Part shown: positions 25,098-33,738 of the stretch, in pieces
Position numbering within the stretch: position 1 is the stretch's first letter
How the letters are laid out: each line of letters opens with the position of its first letter
Source of the DNA: Microbacteriaceae bacterium PS02070
GTDB taxonomy: Bacteria; Actinomycetota; Actinomycetes; Actinomycetales; Microbacteriaceae
NCBI GenBank assembly: GCA_029959865.1
Contig: JASCPE010000002.1
Span: 310,001-374,000 of the forward strand
Reading direction: 5' to 3'
DNA: 64,000 bases
Notes under the pieces: model-generated
The model's input: only the letters and a program-made list of their open reading frames with translations
Database searches by the model: none
Told to the model about the DNA's origin: nothing
Position numbers and translations under genes: made by a program

Positions 25098-25832
25098 TCA
25101 GCTGCGGGCGTAGCGCTGCGCGAAGGTGCGCAGGATCTTGGCGGTGTGCTCCACCGGGGCGCGGCGGACCGCCTCCAGCGTCGCCTGCTTCTCCTCCGGA
25201 AGGAAATAGCCGTAGTCGGCATAGGCGTGGATACGCGTCGTCATGCCGTCGAGATCGACCTCTGGGTGGAACTGCGTCGCGTAGACGTTCTCCCCGATGC
25301 GGAACATCTGCACGGGGCAGGCGTCGCCACGCGCCAGCAGGGTGGCGTTCTTCGGGAGACGAGCGACCGCCTCCTTGTGTCCGACGAAGGCGGTGAACTC
25401 GTCCGGGATACCTTCGAGCAGCGGATCGACGGCTCCCTCGGGCGTGCGCTGCACGTCGATGACGCTGATCGGTTCCTTATGCGTCGCGTCGATGAGCGCC
25501 CCCTGGTGGAGGCCAACGGTCCCGACGCCGTAGCACGCGCCCAGAAACGGGAAGTCCTGCGCGACGACTCGATCGAGCAGCGCAGAGAACTCGGCTTCGA
25601 CCCGGCGCTGAGTCGTCGACTTCGTGGACTCAGGATCAGATGCGTTGAACGGTCCGCCGCCGACGAAGATGCCGGACAACTCCGTCAGATCCAGCTCCGG
25701 CATCGGCGACGACTCCAGACGAACACGGATGAGTTCGTCTTCGCGAAGGCCCGTGAAGCGCCGAAAGAGCGCGTACTCCTCGTCGGCCGGGAGATCCTCG
25801 GCGCGCGTGGCAAGCAGGACGAACGGCTTCAT
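25098..25832 (-). CDS. Class I glutamine amidotransferase, GMP-synthase-like stand-alone
   Basis: A 244-residue stand-alone glutaminase domain. The nucleophile elbow LGACYGVG has Cys at residue 100, and the His/Glu of the triad are in YATQFHPEVD. There is no synthase domain, so it either hydrolyses gamma-glutamyl compounds or feeds ammonia to an unknown partner. It is divergent from mmsB and not part of a recognisable operon. The start ATG 25832 is the only good one, and the sequence MKPFVLLATR is family-like. Confidence 0.88.
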   Translation of the reverse strand: MKPFVLLATRAEDLPADEEYALFRRFTGLREDELIRVRLESSPMPELDLTELSGIFVGGGPFNASDPESTKSTTQRRVEAEFSALLDRVVAQDFPFLGACYGVGTVGLHQGALIDATHKEPISVIDVQRTPEGAVDPLLEGIPDEFTAFVGHKEAVARLPKNATLLARGDACPVQMFRIGENVYATQFHPEVDLDGMTTRIHAYADYGYFLPEEKQATLEAVRRAPVEHTAKILRTFAQRYARS

Positions 25833-26021
25833 GCGGCGCAGGGGATCGTGCTCATCCTTTCATTCTATTTCTCCCCGCGTGTGCGCTGGACCCTCGGTGG
25901 CGGCACGCAGTTCATCGCACGATGCGGGTGCACGTGTGCCGTCTGAGTGTGCGTTGATCGCGCCTGCTGCACGGCCTACGCTGGGCGTCACGAGCCCCTT
26001 CACCGTTGCAGGAGGACACAG

Positions 26022-26978
26022 ATGTCCACGATCGCCTGGATTGGTCTCGGTCACATGGGTGGCCCGATGACCGCACACCTCGTCGCCGCCGGTCACACCG
26101 TGCGCGGCGTCGACCTGAACCCCGCTGCAGCTGCAGCCGCAGCGCAGCGCGGCGTGGAGGTCGTCGCGACCGTCGCGGACGCACTGCGCGGCGCAGACGC
26201 GTGCTTCACGTCGCTGCCCAAGCCGGAGCACGTGCGTGCCGTCTACGGCGGCCCGGCCGGCATCTTCGCCCTCGCGGAGCCCCAGACCCTGCTGCTGGAC
26301 ACCTCCACGGTCGATATCGAAACCTCACGTTGGTGTCACAGCGAAGCCGCCGCGCACGGACTCCACTTCGTTGATGCGCCGATTTCCGGGGGCACCGCCG
26401 GTGCCGAGGCTCACAGCCTGACCTTCATGCTCGGTGGCGACGACGACGCCGACATCAGCCGCGCACGCGAGTTCGTCGCCCCGATGGCCGGGTCGGTCTT
26501 CGCGTGCGGTGGCCCGGGGGCCGGTGTCGCCGCGAAGCTCGCAAACAACATGATGCTCTTCATCGGTGTCATGGCGATGTCCGAAGGATCGCAGCTCGCG
26601 GAGAAGCTCGGGCTTGACGCGAAAGTCTTCTGGGACGTCGTGAACGTGTCCTCCGGCTTCTCCTGGCCCCAGCGCACCTGGTATCCGGTGCCCGGCGTGA
26701 TCGGCACTGCCGCGTCGGACGACAACTTCGACGCGACCTTCTCGGTTGACCTTGCCCGAAAGGACTGCGGTCTGGCTGTCCAGGCCGGCCACACGACCGG
26801 CGTCCGCCTGCCCGCCGCCGAGCTCGCGCTGTCGCAACTCGATACGCTGATCGCAGAAGGACTGGGGGCCAAAGACTGCACCCTTGTCGCGAAGCTCGCA
26901 TCGCCCGACGGAACCCTCCGCGGGTATGACCCCTCGCTCGACTCATCGAGCGCGATTGCCGAGGAGGCCCGCACATGA
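26022..26978 (+). CDS. mmsB: 3-hydroxyisobutyrate dehydrogenase
   Basis: A 318-residue enzyme that oxidises 3-hydroxyisobutyrate to methylmalonate semialdehyde with NAD in valine breakdown. The Rossmann motif WIGLGHMGGPMTAHL is N-terminal, the substrate signature FVDAPISGGTAGAE follows, and the catalytic Lys region GVAAKLANNMML is present. GGAGGA precedes ATG 26022. ATGA overlap with mmsA confirms the operon. TACGCT upstream at about 25977 may be the -10 hexamer. An Ala-rich run (AAAAAAQ) near residue 35 is unremarkable. Confidence 0.94.
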   Translation: MSTIAWIGLGHMGGPMTAHLVAAGHTVRGVDLNPAAAAAAAQRGVEVVATVADALRGADACFTSLPKPEHVRAVYGGPAGIFALAEPQTLLLDTSTVDIETSRWCHSEAAAHGLHFVDAPISGGTAGAEAHSLTFMLGGDDDADISRAREFVAPMAGSVFACGGPGAGVAAKLANNMMLFIGVMAMSEGSQLAEKLGLDAKVFWDVVNVSSGFSWPQRTWYPVPGVIGTAASDDNFDATFSVDLARKDCGLAVQAGHTTGVRLPAAELALSQLDTLIAEGLGAKDCTLVAKLASPDGTLRGYDPSLDSSSAIAEEART

Positions 26979-28480
26979 CGACCGTCACCGAAACGAAGCT
27001 GACCCAGGTCCCGCACGTGGTCGGAGGGGAGCGCATCCTCGCCGACGGACGCGTGGGCCCCGTGTTCAATCCCGCAACCGGGCAGCAGATCGCAGAGGTC
27101 GCCCTGGCGTCTGCCGACTTTGTGCATGAGGCTGCTCGTGCGGCACGCGATGCGCAGAAGGCATGGCGCGACACCGGACTCGGAAAGCGCCAGCAGGTGA
27201 TGTTCCGGCTGCGCCAGATCATCTCCGAGCGCGCCGAGGAGCTGGCCCGCATCATCACGGGCGAGCATGGCAAGACGGTTCCCGACGCCTTGGGTGAGGT
27301 AGCGCGTGGCCTGGAGAACGTCGAGTTCTGCACGAGCCTCATGCACCACCTCAAGGGCGACTACTCGGAACAGGTGGCCGGTGGAGTCGACGTCCACCAG
27401 GTGCGACAGCCGATCGGTGTCGTGGCCTGCATCACCCCGTTCAACTTCCCGGTGATGGTGCCGCTGTGGATGGTGACGACGGCGATCGCCGCGGGGAACG
27501 CTGTCATCCTCAAGCCGTCCGAGCGTGACCCCTCCGCAGCGGTGTGGCTTGCCGATGCGTTTGCGGAGGCCGGCCTGCCGGCGGGAATCCTCAACGTCGT
27601 CCACGGCGATAAGGAAGCTGTCGATGCGATCCTGGACGACCCGATCATCCGCGCAGTCTCCTTCGTGGGTTCCACTCCGATCGCCAAGTACATCTATACG
27701 CGTGCCGCCGAGAACGGCAAGCGTGTGCAGGCGCTCGGCGGAGCGAAGAATCACATGATCGTGATGCCCGATGCGGATCTGGATGCGGCCGCCGACGCGG
27801 CCGTCTCAGCGGGGTACGGCTCGGCCGGTGAGCGTTGCATGGCGGTGTCCGTCGTTGTGGCGGTCGGTGATATCGCGGACGAGTTCATCGAGAAGGTCAC
27901 TCAGCGCATCAGGGGTCTGCGGGTAGGCGATGGGTTCGATCCCGACAGCGACATGGGGCCGCTCATCACGCGGGACGCTCTCGAGCGGGTCACCGGGTTC
28001 GTCGACGGTGCGTCGGGTGAGGGTGCGACGGTCGTCGTCGACGGTCGCGAGCTCGACGTCAGCGGTGAGGGGTTCTTCATCGGACCCTCCCTCGTGGACA
28101 ACGTCGCCCCGGGCATGCGCGTCTACGACGAGGAGATCTTCGGTCCGGTGCTGTCGGTCACGCGCGTCTCGTCGTACGACGAGGCTGTCGAGCTGATCAA
28201 CGCCAACCGTTTCGCTAACGGCACGGCGGTCTTCACGCGTGACGGCAAGACTGCGCGCCAGTTCGAATACGACATCGAAGTCGGCATGGTCGGCATCAAC
28301 GTGCCGATCCCGGTGCCGATCGGGGCGTACTCGTTCGGTGGATGGAAGGAATCGCTGTTCGGCGACACGCACATGTACGGGCCGGAGTCGTTCAACTTCT
28401 ACACGCGGCGCAAAGTGGTCACGACCCGCTGGCCGGACCCCAGCGAGAGTCAGCTCAGCCTCGGGTTCCCCACGCACTGA
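26975..28480 (+). CDS. mmsA: CoA-acylating methylmalonate-semialdehyde dehydrogenase
   Basis: A 501-residue aldehyde dehydrogenase that converts methylmalonate semialdehyde to propionyl-CoA. Catalytic Cys288 is in GERCMA. Seen also: ITPFNFPVMVPLWM, the NAD motif FVGSTPIAKYIY and the family-specific ending SLFGDTHMYGPESFNFYTRRK. The position of the general base Glu is occupied by the sequence QALGGAKNHM, as in the MmsA branch, which lacks that Glu. It overlaps mmsB by 4 bp. Together they serve valine and possibly inositol or beta-alanine catabolism. Confidence 0.95.
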   Translation: MTTVTETKLTQVPHVVGGERILADGRVGPVFNPATGQQIAEVALASADFVHEAARAARDAQKAWRDTGLGKRQQVMFRLRQIISERAEELARIITGEHGKTVPDALGEVARGLENVEFCTSLMHHLKGDYSEQVAGGVDVHQVRQPIGVVACITPFNFPVMVPLWMVTTAIAAGNAVILKPSERDPSAAVWLADAFAEAGLPAGILNVVHGDKEAVDAILDDPIIRAVSFVGSTPIAKYIYTRAAENGKRVQALGGAKNHMIVMPDADLDAAADAAVSAGYGSAGERCMAVSVVVAVGDIADEFIEKVTQRIRGLRVGDGFDPDSDMGPLITRDALERVTGFVDGASGEGATVVVDGRELDVSGEGFFIGPSLVDNVAPGMRVYDEEIFGPVLSVTRVSSYDEAVELINANRFANGTAVFTRDGKTARQFEYDIEVGMVGINVPIPVPIGAYSFGGWKESLFGDTHMYGPESFNFYTRRKVVTTRWPDPSESQLSLGFPTH

Positions 28481-28496
28481 TGGACGAAGCCCGGAC

Positions 28497-28527
28497 CTAT
28501 CCCGGCGTCGGAGCGATGCCGGGATAG
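28497..28527 (+). terminator. Hairpin after mmsA
   Basis: CTATCCCGGC and GCCGGGATAG form a perfect 10-bp stem around 11 nt, 17 bp after mmsA. There is no T-run. The right arm overlaps TAGGCT (28525-28530), which may be the -10 of the next gene. Confidence 0.55.
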
Positions 28528-28556
28528 GCTCGGGGGAGTCACCAGAAAGGAACAAC

Positions 28557-28784
28557 ATGGCAATCGCACGCCTGAACGGTGGTCCGCTCGACGGACAGAT
28601 CATCCCGCTCGAGGACGAGTCGCTCGACCAGTACATCGCCCCCTATGGCGAGGGTCAGATCGTGTACGCCCGCGAGGGTTCCCTCGAGAACACCGGTTCG
28701 AATGACGGACCCACCGAGGCATCGTTCCGTTACCAGGGCTCGACCGAAGAGATCGACCCGGACCCGGACGGTCGCGACGAGTGA
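28557..28784 (+). CDS. Small hypothetical protein, first gene before CYTH
   Basis: A 75-residue acidic protein I do not recognise by function. It begins MAIARLNGGPLDGQIIPL, a pattern seen in short conserved hypothetical actinobacterial proteins, and ends with a Asp/Glu/Pro-rich tail. No Cys, no membrane segment. AGAAAGGAAC precedes ATG 28557 and its stop overlaps the CYTH gene start by 4 bp (GTGA), which supports it as a real, cotranscribed gene. Confidence 0.78.
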   Translation: MAIARLNGGPLDGQIIPLEDESLDQYIAPYGEGQIVYAREGSLENTGSNDGPTEASFRYQGSTEEIDPDPDGRDE

Positions 28785-29407
28785 CTTCCCCGGGCGACGC
28801 GTCCGGCTCGACCTCCCTGGAGATCGAGCGAAAGTACGATGTCGATGAGGCCACGCCACTGCCGCAGTGGTCGGCCCTCCCCGGTGTCCACGCGGTCGCG
28901 GCGCCCGAGCGGCGTGATTTGCGAGCGTACTATTTCGACACGGTGCACGCCGACCTCGCGTCTCAGCACGCGGCGCTTCGGCGACGTACCGGTGGCCCCG
29001 ATGAGGGATGGCACCTCAAACAGTCCACTCCCGAGGGCAAGTTGGAGACGCACTGGGAGCTCGGTGACATCTTCGAGGACTCTGTCCCGGATCACATCGT
29101 CGACGCGCTCGGCCTGCGCGATGAACTCATCATCATCGCGCGCGTGGAGAATGCGCGCGTGGCCTACGCGCTGACCGACGCTGACGGCACGCTCGTCGCG
29201 GAGTTCGTCGACGATCACGTGAGCGCATACGACCCTGGCCGCGGCGTTGAATCGCGTTGGCGCGAATGGGAGCTGGAGCTGGGCCCCGCGGCCCCGACCG
29301 GCGATGAACGCGACGCATTCTTCGCCGCCGCCGACCACCTGGTCGCGCAGGCCGGGGGAGCGGTCTCGCGCCGAGAGTCGAAGATCCAGCGCGCCCTCGG
29401 GTACTGA
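28781..29407 (+). CDS. CYTH-domain protein (triphosphate tunnel metalloenzyme)
   Basis: A 208-residue protein with the N-terminal ExExK signature LEIERKYDV at about residue 9, followed by alternating charged strands of a CYTH tunnel (RDLRAYYFDT, ALRRRTGG, WHLKQSTPEGKLETHWEL, EFVDDHVSAYD). CYTH enzymes hydrolyse triphosphates or make cAMP; the actual substrate here cannot be read. It starts with GTG overlapping the preceding stop, and a strong bidirectional terminator separates it from the convergent lpdA. Confidence 0.9.
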   Translation: MTSPGDASGSTSLEIERKYDVDEATPLPQWSALPGVHAVAAPERRDLRAYYFDTVHADLASQHAALRRRTGGPDEGWHLKQSTPEGKLETHWELGDIFEDSVPDHIVDALGLRDELIIIARVENARVAYALTDADGTLVAEFVDDHVSAYDPGRGVESRWREWELELGPAAPTGDERDAFFAAADHLVAQAGGAVSRRESKIQRALGY

Positions 29408-29436
29408 GGGCAGTCAGAAGCAGACCAGACGAAACA

Positions 29437-29472
29437 CGAAAAGGGCCGCACCTGTGGGTGCGGCCCTTTTCG
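29437..29472. terminator. Bidirectional terminator between CYTH gene and lpdA
   Basis: CGAAAAGGGCCGCACC and GGTGCGGCCCTTTTCG pair perfectly over 16 bp with a TGTG loop. A-run on the left and T-run on the right let it serve both convergent genes. Confidence 0.93.
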
Positions 29473-29480
29473 CTGGTGGA

Positions 29481-30881
29481 TCAGAAGTTGATCATGTGAC
29501 CCGCGAGGCCGTGGAAGCCTTCCTGCAGCGCTTCCGACAGCGTCGGGTGGGTGTGCACGTTGCGTGCCAGCTCGAGCGCGGTCAGGTCCCACTTCTGCGC
29601 GAGCGTCAATTCGGGCAGAAGCTCCGACACGTCGGGACCGATCATGTGCGCGCCGAGCAACTCGAGGTGCTCCGCGTCCGCAATGAGCTTCACGAAACCG
29701 ATGGGCTCGCCGAGGCCGTGTGCCTTGCCGTTGGCCATGAACGGGAACGTCGCGATCTTCAGCTCGTGGCCCTCGTCCTTGGCCTGCGCCTCAGTGAGGC
29801 CGAAGGAGGCGACCTGCGGGGAGGTGAAGGTGGCTCGCGGCATCATGCGGTAGTCACCCAGCGTCTGAGTCTCCGCCTTGCCGATCGTCTCGGCGGCAAC
29901 CACACCCTGAGCCTCCGCGACGTGCGCGAGCTGGAGCTTGGCGGTGACATCACCGATGGCGTACACGCCTTCGACGTTCGTCCGCATGTGGTCATCGATT
30001 GCGATCGCGCCGCGCTCGGTCAGCTTCACGCCGGTCTTGTCGAGGCCGAAGCCTTCCACGTTCGGGGCGAACCCGATCGCCATGAGCACCTTGTCCGCCT
30101 CGATGGACGAGGTCTTGCCCGACTTGTTGTCGGTGTACTCGACGGTGACCGTGCCACCCGAGTCGGTGACCTTGTCGACCTTGGTGCTCGTGAGGATGTC
30201 GATCCCGTAGTTGCGGTACTGCTTCTGGATCTCCTTCGAGACGTCCGGGTCCTCGTTGGGGAGTGCCCGGTCGAGGAACTCGATAATCGTGACCTTGACG
30301 CCGTAGTTGGCCAGCACGTAGGCGAACTCCATGCCGATCGCGCCCGCGCCGACGATGACGATCGAGCCGGGAAGATCACGGGAGAGGATCTGCTCCTCGT
30401 AGGTGACGACGTTGTCGCTGAGCTCCACTCCGGGAAGCAGGCGCACGTGGGAACCGGTCGCGATGATGACGTTGTCGAAGGTGATCTGCTCGGTCTCACC
30501 GCCTGACTTCTTCACATCGATCGTGTGCGCGTCCACAAAGGTGCCCCGACCGTTGTACTCGGTGACCTTGTTCTTCTTCATCAGGTAGTGGATGCCCTTG
30601 ACGCGACCGTCTGCGACCTCGCGGCTGCGGTCCCACGCCTTGCCGTAGTCGAGCGTGAACTCACCGGTGATGCCGAAGAAGTCGGCCTTGTGGTTCAGCG
30701 TGTGCGCGATTTCCGCGTTCTTCAGGAGCGACTTGGAGGGGATGCACCCCACGTTGAGGCAGACACCGCCCCAGTACTTCTCTTCGATGATGGCGGTGGA
30801 CAGGCCGAGCTGAGCGCTGCGGACGGCTGCAACGTAGCCGCCGGGGCCGGCACCGAGGATGACGACGTCGTAGTGAGGCAT
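29481..30881 (-). CDS. lpdA: Dihydrolipoyl dehydrogenase (E3)
   Basis: A 466-residue FAD enzyme that reoxidises dihydrolipoamide with NAD in the pyruvate and 2-oxoglutarate dehydrogenase complexes. FAD motif ILGAGPGG at 8-15, redox disulfide C41-LNVG-C46, NAD motif [15 protein letters not shown] near 175-190, and the C-terminal catalytic His-Glu in [19 protein letters not shown] hexamer stands 6 nt before the ATG with GGAGG between, so it has its own promoter. E3 is encoded apart from E1 and E2, as is usual in actinobacteria; the GarA-like regulator of 2-oxoglutarate metabolism is 1.6 kb away. Confidence 0.97.
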   Translation of the reverse strand: MPHYDVVILGAGPGGYVAAVRSAQLGLSTAIIEEKYWGGVCLNVGCIPSKSLLKNAEIAHTLNHKADFFGITGEFTLDYGKAWDRSREVADGRVKGIHYLMKKNKVTEYNGRGTFVDAHTIDVKKSGGETEQITFDNVIIATGSHVRLLPGVELSDNVVTYEEQILSRDLPGSIVIVGAGAIGMEFAYVLANYGVKVTIIEFLDRALPNEDPDVSKEIQKQYRNYGIDILTSTKVDKVTDSGGTVTVEYTDNKSGKTSSIEADKVLMAIGFAPNVEGFGLDKTGVKLTERGAIAIDDHMRTNVEGVYAIGDVTAKLQLAHVAEAQGVVAAETIGKAETQTLGDYRMMPRATFTSPQVASFGLTEAQAKDEGHELKIATFPFMANGKAHGLGEPIGFVKLIADAEHLELLGAHMIGPDVSELLPELTLAQKWDLTALELARNVHTHPTLSEALQEGFHGLAGHMINF

Positions 30882-30887
30882 GCCTCC

Positions 30888-30893
30888 AGCCTA
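30888..30893 (-). promoter_or_regulatory. -10 element of lpdA
   Basis: TAGGCT on the reverse strand, exactly 6 nt before the lpdA ATG. GGAGGC fills the 6 nt, so leaderless or very short leader initiation is possible. Confidence 0.5.
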
Positions 30894-30901
30894 CTGGTCG
30901 C

Positions 30902-31465
30902 TCAGCTGTTGGTGCGGCCCCGTTTGCGGAGGGCGATCGCGAGCACGGCCCCGGCCGCCAGGAGTGTGACGAGGCCGCCACCGAGGATGATCGGCCAGGG
31001 CGATGCGCCGTCGCTTTCGGGAGATTCCGGTGCGCTCGAGGGTTCTACGTCTGCCGCGGTGCCGACGGTGAAATTGAAGGTCTCAGACACCGGGTGACCA
31101 TCGCTGGAGACGATCTTCCACGCGACAGTGACGGTGCCCTCGGCGTCGCCTTCCAGCGGTTGGGTGACGCGTGCTCCGTCGATGACCGGCGCCCCCGCGG
31201 CGAACTCCGTGCCGGCAGAGTCGGTGACGGAGAACTCCGCGGACCCCTCCTCGTTGAGGACGGGACCGGAGAAGTTCAGCACGATCTCGGCGGGGAGCGC
31301 ATCCACCGAAGAGCCCGCGGCCGGATCGCTGCCGAGCAACTCATCGTGGGCGAGAGCGGCGGGTGCGACGCCGACGGCGAGGAAGGCACCCAAGAGGAAC
31401 GCGAGGAGGGCCGTGATGAACCTGGATGGACGGGAAGCGCGGGAGATGGATTCGCTCACACTCAC
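30902..31465 (-). CDS. CopC-type copper resistance protein, membrane-anchored
   Basis: A 187-residue protein with a signal peptide (hydrophobic 17-40, cleavage after AALA), a CopC domain starting with His directly after cleavage (AHDELLGSDPAAG) and the second copper ligand region SSDGHPVSETF, then a Pro/Ser linker and a C-terminal membrane helix (about 156-180) with an RKRGR anchor. It binds copper outside the membrane. No CopD domain is fused or adjacent. It is divergent, 93 bp apart, from the Cys/Met-rich Csp-like gene, which supports a copper role for both. Confidence 0.9.
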   Translation of the reverse strand: MSVSESISRASRPSRFITALLAFLLGAFLAVGVAPAALAHDELLGSDPAAGSSVDALPAEIVLNFSGPVLNEEGSAEFSVTDSAGTEFAAGAPVIDGARVTQPLEGDAEGTVTVAWKIVSSDGHPVSETFNFTVGTAADVEPSSAPESPESDGASPWPIILGGGLVTLLAAGAVLAIALRKRGRTNS

Positions 31466-31558
31466 AGCCTACGGACCTCCCGCCGAAACGTCGCGAGACG
31501 TACCATGGCATCACGCGGGCGACCGCCCGCACCGTGCGATCGACAGGGAGTGGGAACG

Positions 31559-31945
31559 ATGGACGCGATGATGATGGATGCGATGTCGAAGGACATGGCC
31601 TCGATGCCCGAGATGGCAAAGATGGACATGGACCTCATGCAGGCCTGTATGGACGCCTGTGCCGCATGCGAGCAAGCCTGTACCGTCTGCTCGACCCAGG
31701 GCATGGAGTGTGCGTCGGCGTGCATGAACTGTGCCGACATGTGCAACACGATGATGCGCATGATGATGCGCATGCAGGGAATGACCCCCGCGGTCATGCT
31801 CGCGATGCTGGACGCGTGCATCGCGATGTGCCAGATGTGTCAGGACATGTGCATGGAGCACGACGACCCGGTGTGCAAGATGTGCGCGGACTCCTGCATG
31901 GCGTGCATGGAAGCGTGCGTGGCGCTGAAGACCTCTCTGGTCTGA
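31559..31945 (+). CDS. Cys/Met-rich four-helix copper-storage-like protein (Csp/DUF326)
   Basis: A 128-residue protein with 18 Cys and more than 20 Met. The Cys are spaced CxxC and CxxxC along predicted helices (ACMDACAACEQACTVC, CIAMCQMCQDMC, CKMCADSCMACMEAC), as in DUF326 four-helix bundles and the copper storage proteins Csp1/Csp3 that hold many Cu(I) ions inside the bundle. No signal peptide, so a cytosolic Csp3-like form. ATG 31559 is preceded by AGGGAGTGGG. TACCAT at about 31501 may be its -10. Divergent copC supports copper storage. Confidence 0.88.
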   Translation: MDAMMMDAMSKDMASMPEMAKMDMDLMQACMDACAACEQACTVCSTQGMECASACMNCADMCNTMMRMMMRMQGMTPAVMLAMLDACIAMCQMCQDMCMEHDDPVCKMCADSCMACMEACVALKTSLV

Positions 31946-31957
31946 GTGCTCCGCTTC

Positions 31958-32308
31958 TCAGCGCACGCGAAGGGCGTTGAACTGCGTGCTTCCCGCGCGC
32001 AGAACGTGGTAGCGGCCGTGGAGAGCGATCGGCTCGCCCGGCCGGACGGTTGCCGCTGCGCCGGCGCCGTTCCACACGGTGATGGCGTCGCCATCAAGGG
32101 TGCGCAGGTGGACGCTGCCGCTCGCACGGTCCGCGTGCTCGACGATCGCATCGATCCACTCGGAGGGCGTCGCGGAGACGAGGCGTGCCTGGATCAGGTG
32201 CAGGGCGTGTCCGGGCGCATATGAATCGCACTCTCGTCCGACTCGGCACATGCATGCAGCAGTCTGTCCGGCCGAGGCGGGCGTGAGACGGTCTGCATAC
32301 GTGGACAC
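31958..32308 (-). CDS. Hypothetical protein with N-terminal Cys cluster
   Basis: A 116-residue protein I cannot name. A Cys motif ACMCRVGRECDSY lies at about 18-30, followed by a helix and five or so strands (VHLRTLDGDAITVW, PIALHGRYHVLRAG, FNALRVR) that could make an OB-like barrel. GTG 32308 has AGGAG 7 nt upstream, a good site, so I accept it as real. It is convergent with the Csp-like gene (12-bp gap) and divergent from garA. Its Cys cluster next to copper genes may be coincidence. Confidence 0.7.
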   Translation of the reverse strand: MSTYADRLTPASAGQTAACMCRVGRECDSYAPGHALHLIQARLVSATPSEWIDAIVEHADRASGSVHLRTLDGDAITVWNGAGAAATVRPGEPIALHGRYHVLRAGSTQFNALRVR

Positions 32309-32472
32309 GATCTGCTCCTGTTCGTGGGTGAGTCAGCATCCAGATTAAGGAGGCGCTCGCCGCGACGCACGCGGGGTGACACACGCGGAAACAATGGCGG
32401 CCCACGGTCGTGAAACTGGCTCTCGCTCGGCGGTGTCGATCGGTTAGGGTGGGGTGGAAGAGGAGGGAACCT

Positions 32473-32967
32473 GTGCACGAAAACGCTCAGCCCACTGGCG
32501 GTTTCCGGCGAGATGCCGGGCCAGATCCGGCGCACCCGGCTACCGACACGACGCAGACATTCGGGCACGACTCCGACCTCTCCTTCGTCCCCTTCGGCGC
32601 GGAACTGACCGAAGTCGAGCACGAGGCCATTGCCGCTCTGCCGTCACGCTCCGGTCTCCTCTTGGTACGTTCCGGCCCCACTGCTGGTGCTCGCTACCTC
32701 CTGGACGCGGACGTCACGACCGTCGGTCGTCACCCGGAGGCTGACATCTTCTTCGACGACGTCACCGTCTCCCGCCGGCACGCGGAAGTCACGCGCACCG
32801 GCCCGACGTTCGAGCTCGTCGATCAGCGCTCGCTCAACGGCACCTACGTGAACGGCGAACGCGTGGATCGCGCCGTCCTCACCGATGGAGCAGAGCTTCG
32901 CATCGGCAAGTTCCGTCTCAACTTCTTTGCCGCCCCGGCCGACCGCGGGCAGGTGGCAGGCGGGTGA
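32473..32967 (+). CDS. garA: FHA-domain protein, GarA/OdhI type
   Basis: A 164-residue protein with a C-terminal FHA domain (about 75-150: TTVGRHPEADIFFDD, VSRRHAEV, SLNGTYVNGERV) that binds phosphothreonine. The N-terminal segment has a Thr-rich motif TDTTQTFG, at the place of the ETT motif that kinases phosphorylate in GarA and OdhI. Those proteins inhibit 2-oxoglutarate dehydrogenase when unphosphorylated. GTG 32473 follows AGGAGGGA. It overlaps ftsR by 4 bp. A PASTA kinase that could modify it is encoded at 45.4-47.5 kb. Confidence 0.88.
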   Translation: MHENAQPTGGFRRDAGPDPAHPATDTTQTFGHDSDLSFVPFGAELTEVEHEAIAALPSRSGLLLVRSGPTAGARYLLDADVTTVGRHPEADIFFDDVTVSRRHAEVTRTGPTFELVDQRSLNGTYVNGERVDRAVLTDGAELRIGKFRLNFFAAPADRGQVAGG

Positions 32968-33647
32968 GCCCGGCTGCATCGTCGCCCTCCGGCCGCCCAT
33001 CGACCGGGGGATATCTCTCCATCGGTCAAGTCCTCGCGCGCTTGACGCCCGAGTTCCCGCAGCTGAGCACCAGCAAGCTCCGCTTCCTTGAGGTTCAGGG
33101 CATCGTGACGCCCACGCGCACGGAGTCGGGCTACCGCCGGTTCACCTCCGCGGATGTCGAGCGCCTGCGGACCGCGCTGACGCTGCAGCGTGACCACTAT
33201 CTTCCGCTTGCGGTCATCCGTGAACACCTGGATGAGCAGGGAGATGACTCCGCGATCGTCCCCCCGCCCTCGATCGTGCCCACCGCCCGCCGTTATAAGC
33301 GGTCCGAGGTGCTCAAGGCCGCGGGAGCTCCGGCGGCGCTCCTCGACGATGCCGTCTCCGCGGGCCTGCTGCCTGCGGCCGACTCGTTCGATGACCGTTC
33401 GCTCGCACTCCTTCGCTCGCTCGTGTCCCTTTCCGACCACGGAATCCAGCCGCGTCACCTCCGCGCAATGCGCCAGGCAGCCGAGCGGGACGTCGCTCTC
33501 GTGGAATCTGCGCTCCGCCCACTCCTGCGCCGTCCGGACGCGGGTTCGCGCTCGAAGGCGCACGAGCTTGCGCCTGAATTGCTGCGGCGACTCGCGGAGC
33601 TTCGCGCGGCGTACGTCCAGCACGCGCTGGATGACCTTCTCTCGTGA
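32964..33647 (+). CDS. ftsR: MerR-family regulator, FtsR type
   Basis: A 227-residue regulator with an N-terminal winged HTH (about 16-85: YLSIGQVLARLTPEFP, STSKLRFLEVQGIVTP, SGYRRFT) in the order garA-ftsR seen in actinobacteria (Rv1827-Rv1828). In Corynebacterium glutamicum FtsR activates ftsZ. The C-terminal 130 residues are helical and lack metal-binding Cys. GTG start overlaps garA. A dyad before ftsZ in this window (62785) is a candidate target. Confidence 0.88.
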   Translation: MSPAASSPSGRPSTGGYLSIGQVLARLTPEFPQLSTSKLRFLEVQGIVTPTRTESGYRRFTSADVERLRTALTLQRDHYLPLAVIREHLDEQGDDSAIVPPPSIVPTARRYKRSEVLKAAGAPAALLDDAVSAGLLPAADSFDDRSLALLRSLVSLSDHGIQPRHLRAMRQAAERDVALVESALRPLLRRPDAGSRSKAHELAPELLRRLAELRAAYVQHALDDLLS

Positions 33648-33738
33648 TGAAGCGACACGCCGCCGGGCAGAGTCGGATGTCGTTGCTCGAGGCGAGTGTG
33701 TCCTCTACCGTGGAAGAACCCGACGACAGGAGGCGACG

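Noticed and set aside
29247-30506. 419-codon forward frame opposite lpdA
   Set aside because: Antisense to lpdA, begins inside the CYTH gene and runs through the bidirectional terminator.
31501-31558. CsoR-type copper operator between copC and the Csp-like gene
   Set aside because: No GC-rich dyad of the CsoR form could be made out. Only a possible TACCAT -10 is visible.
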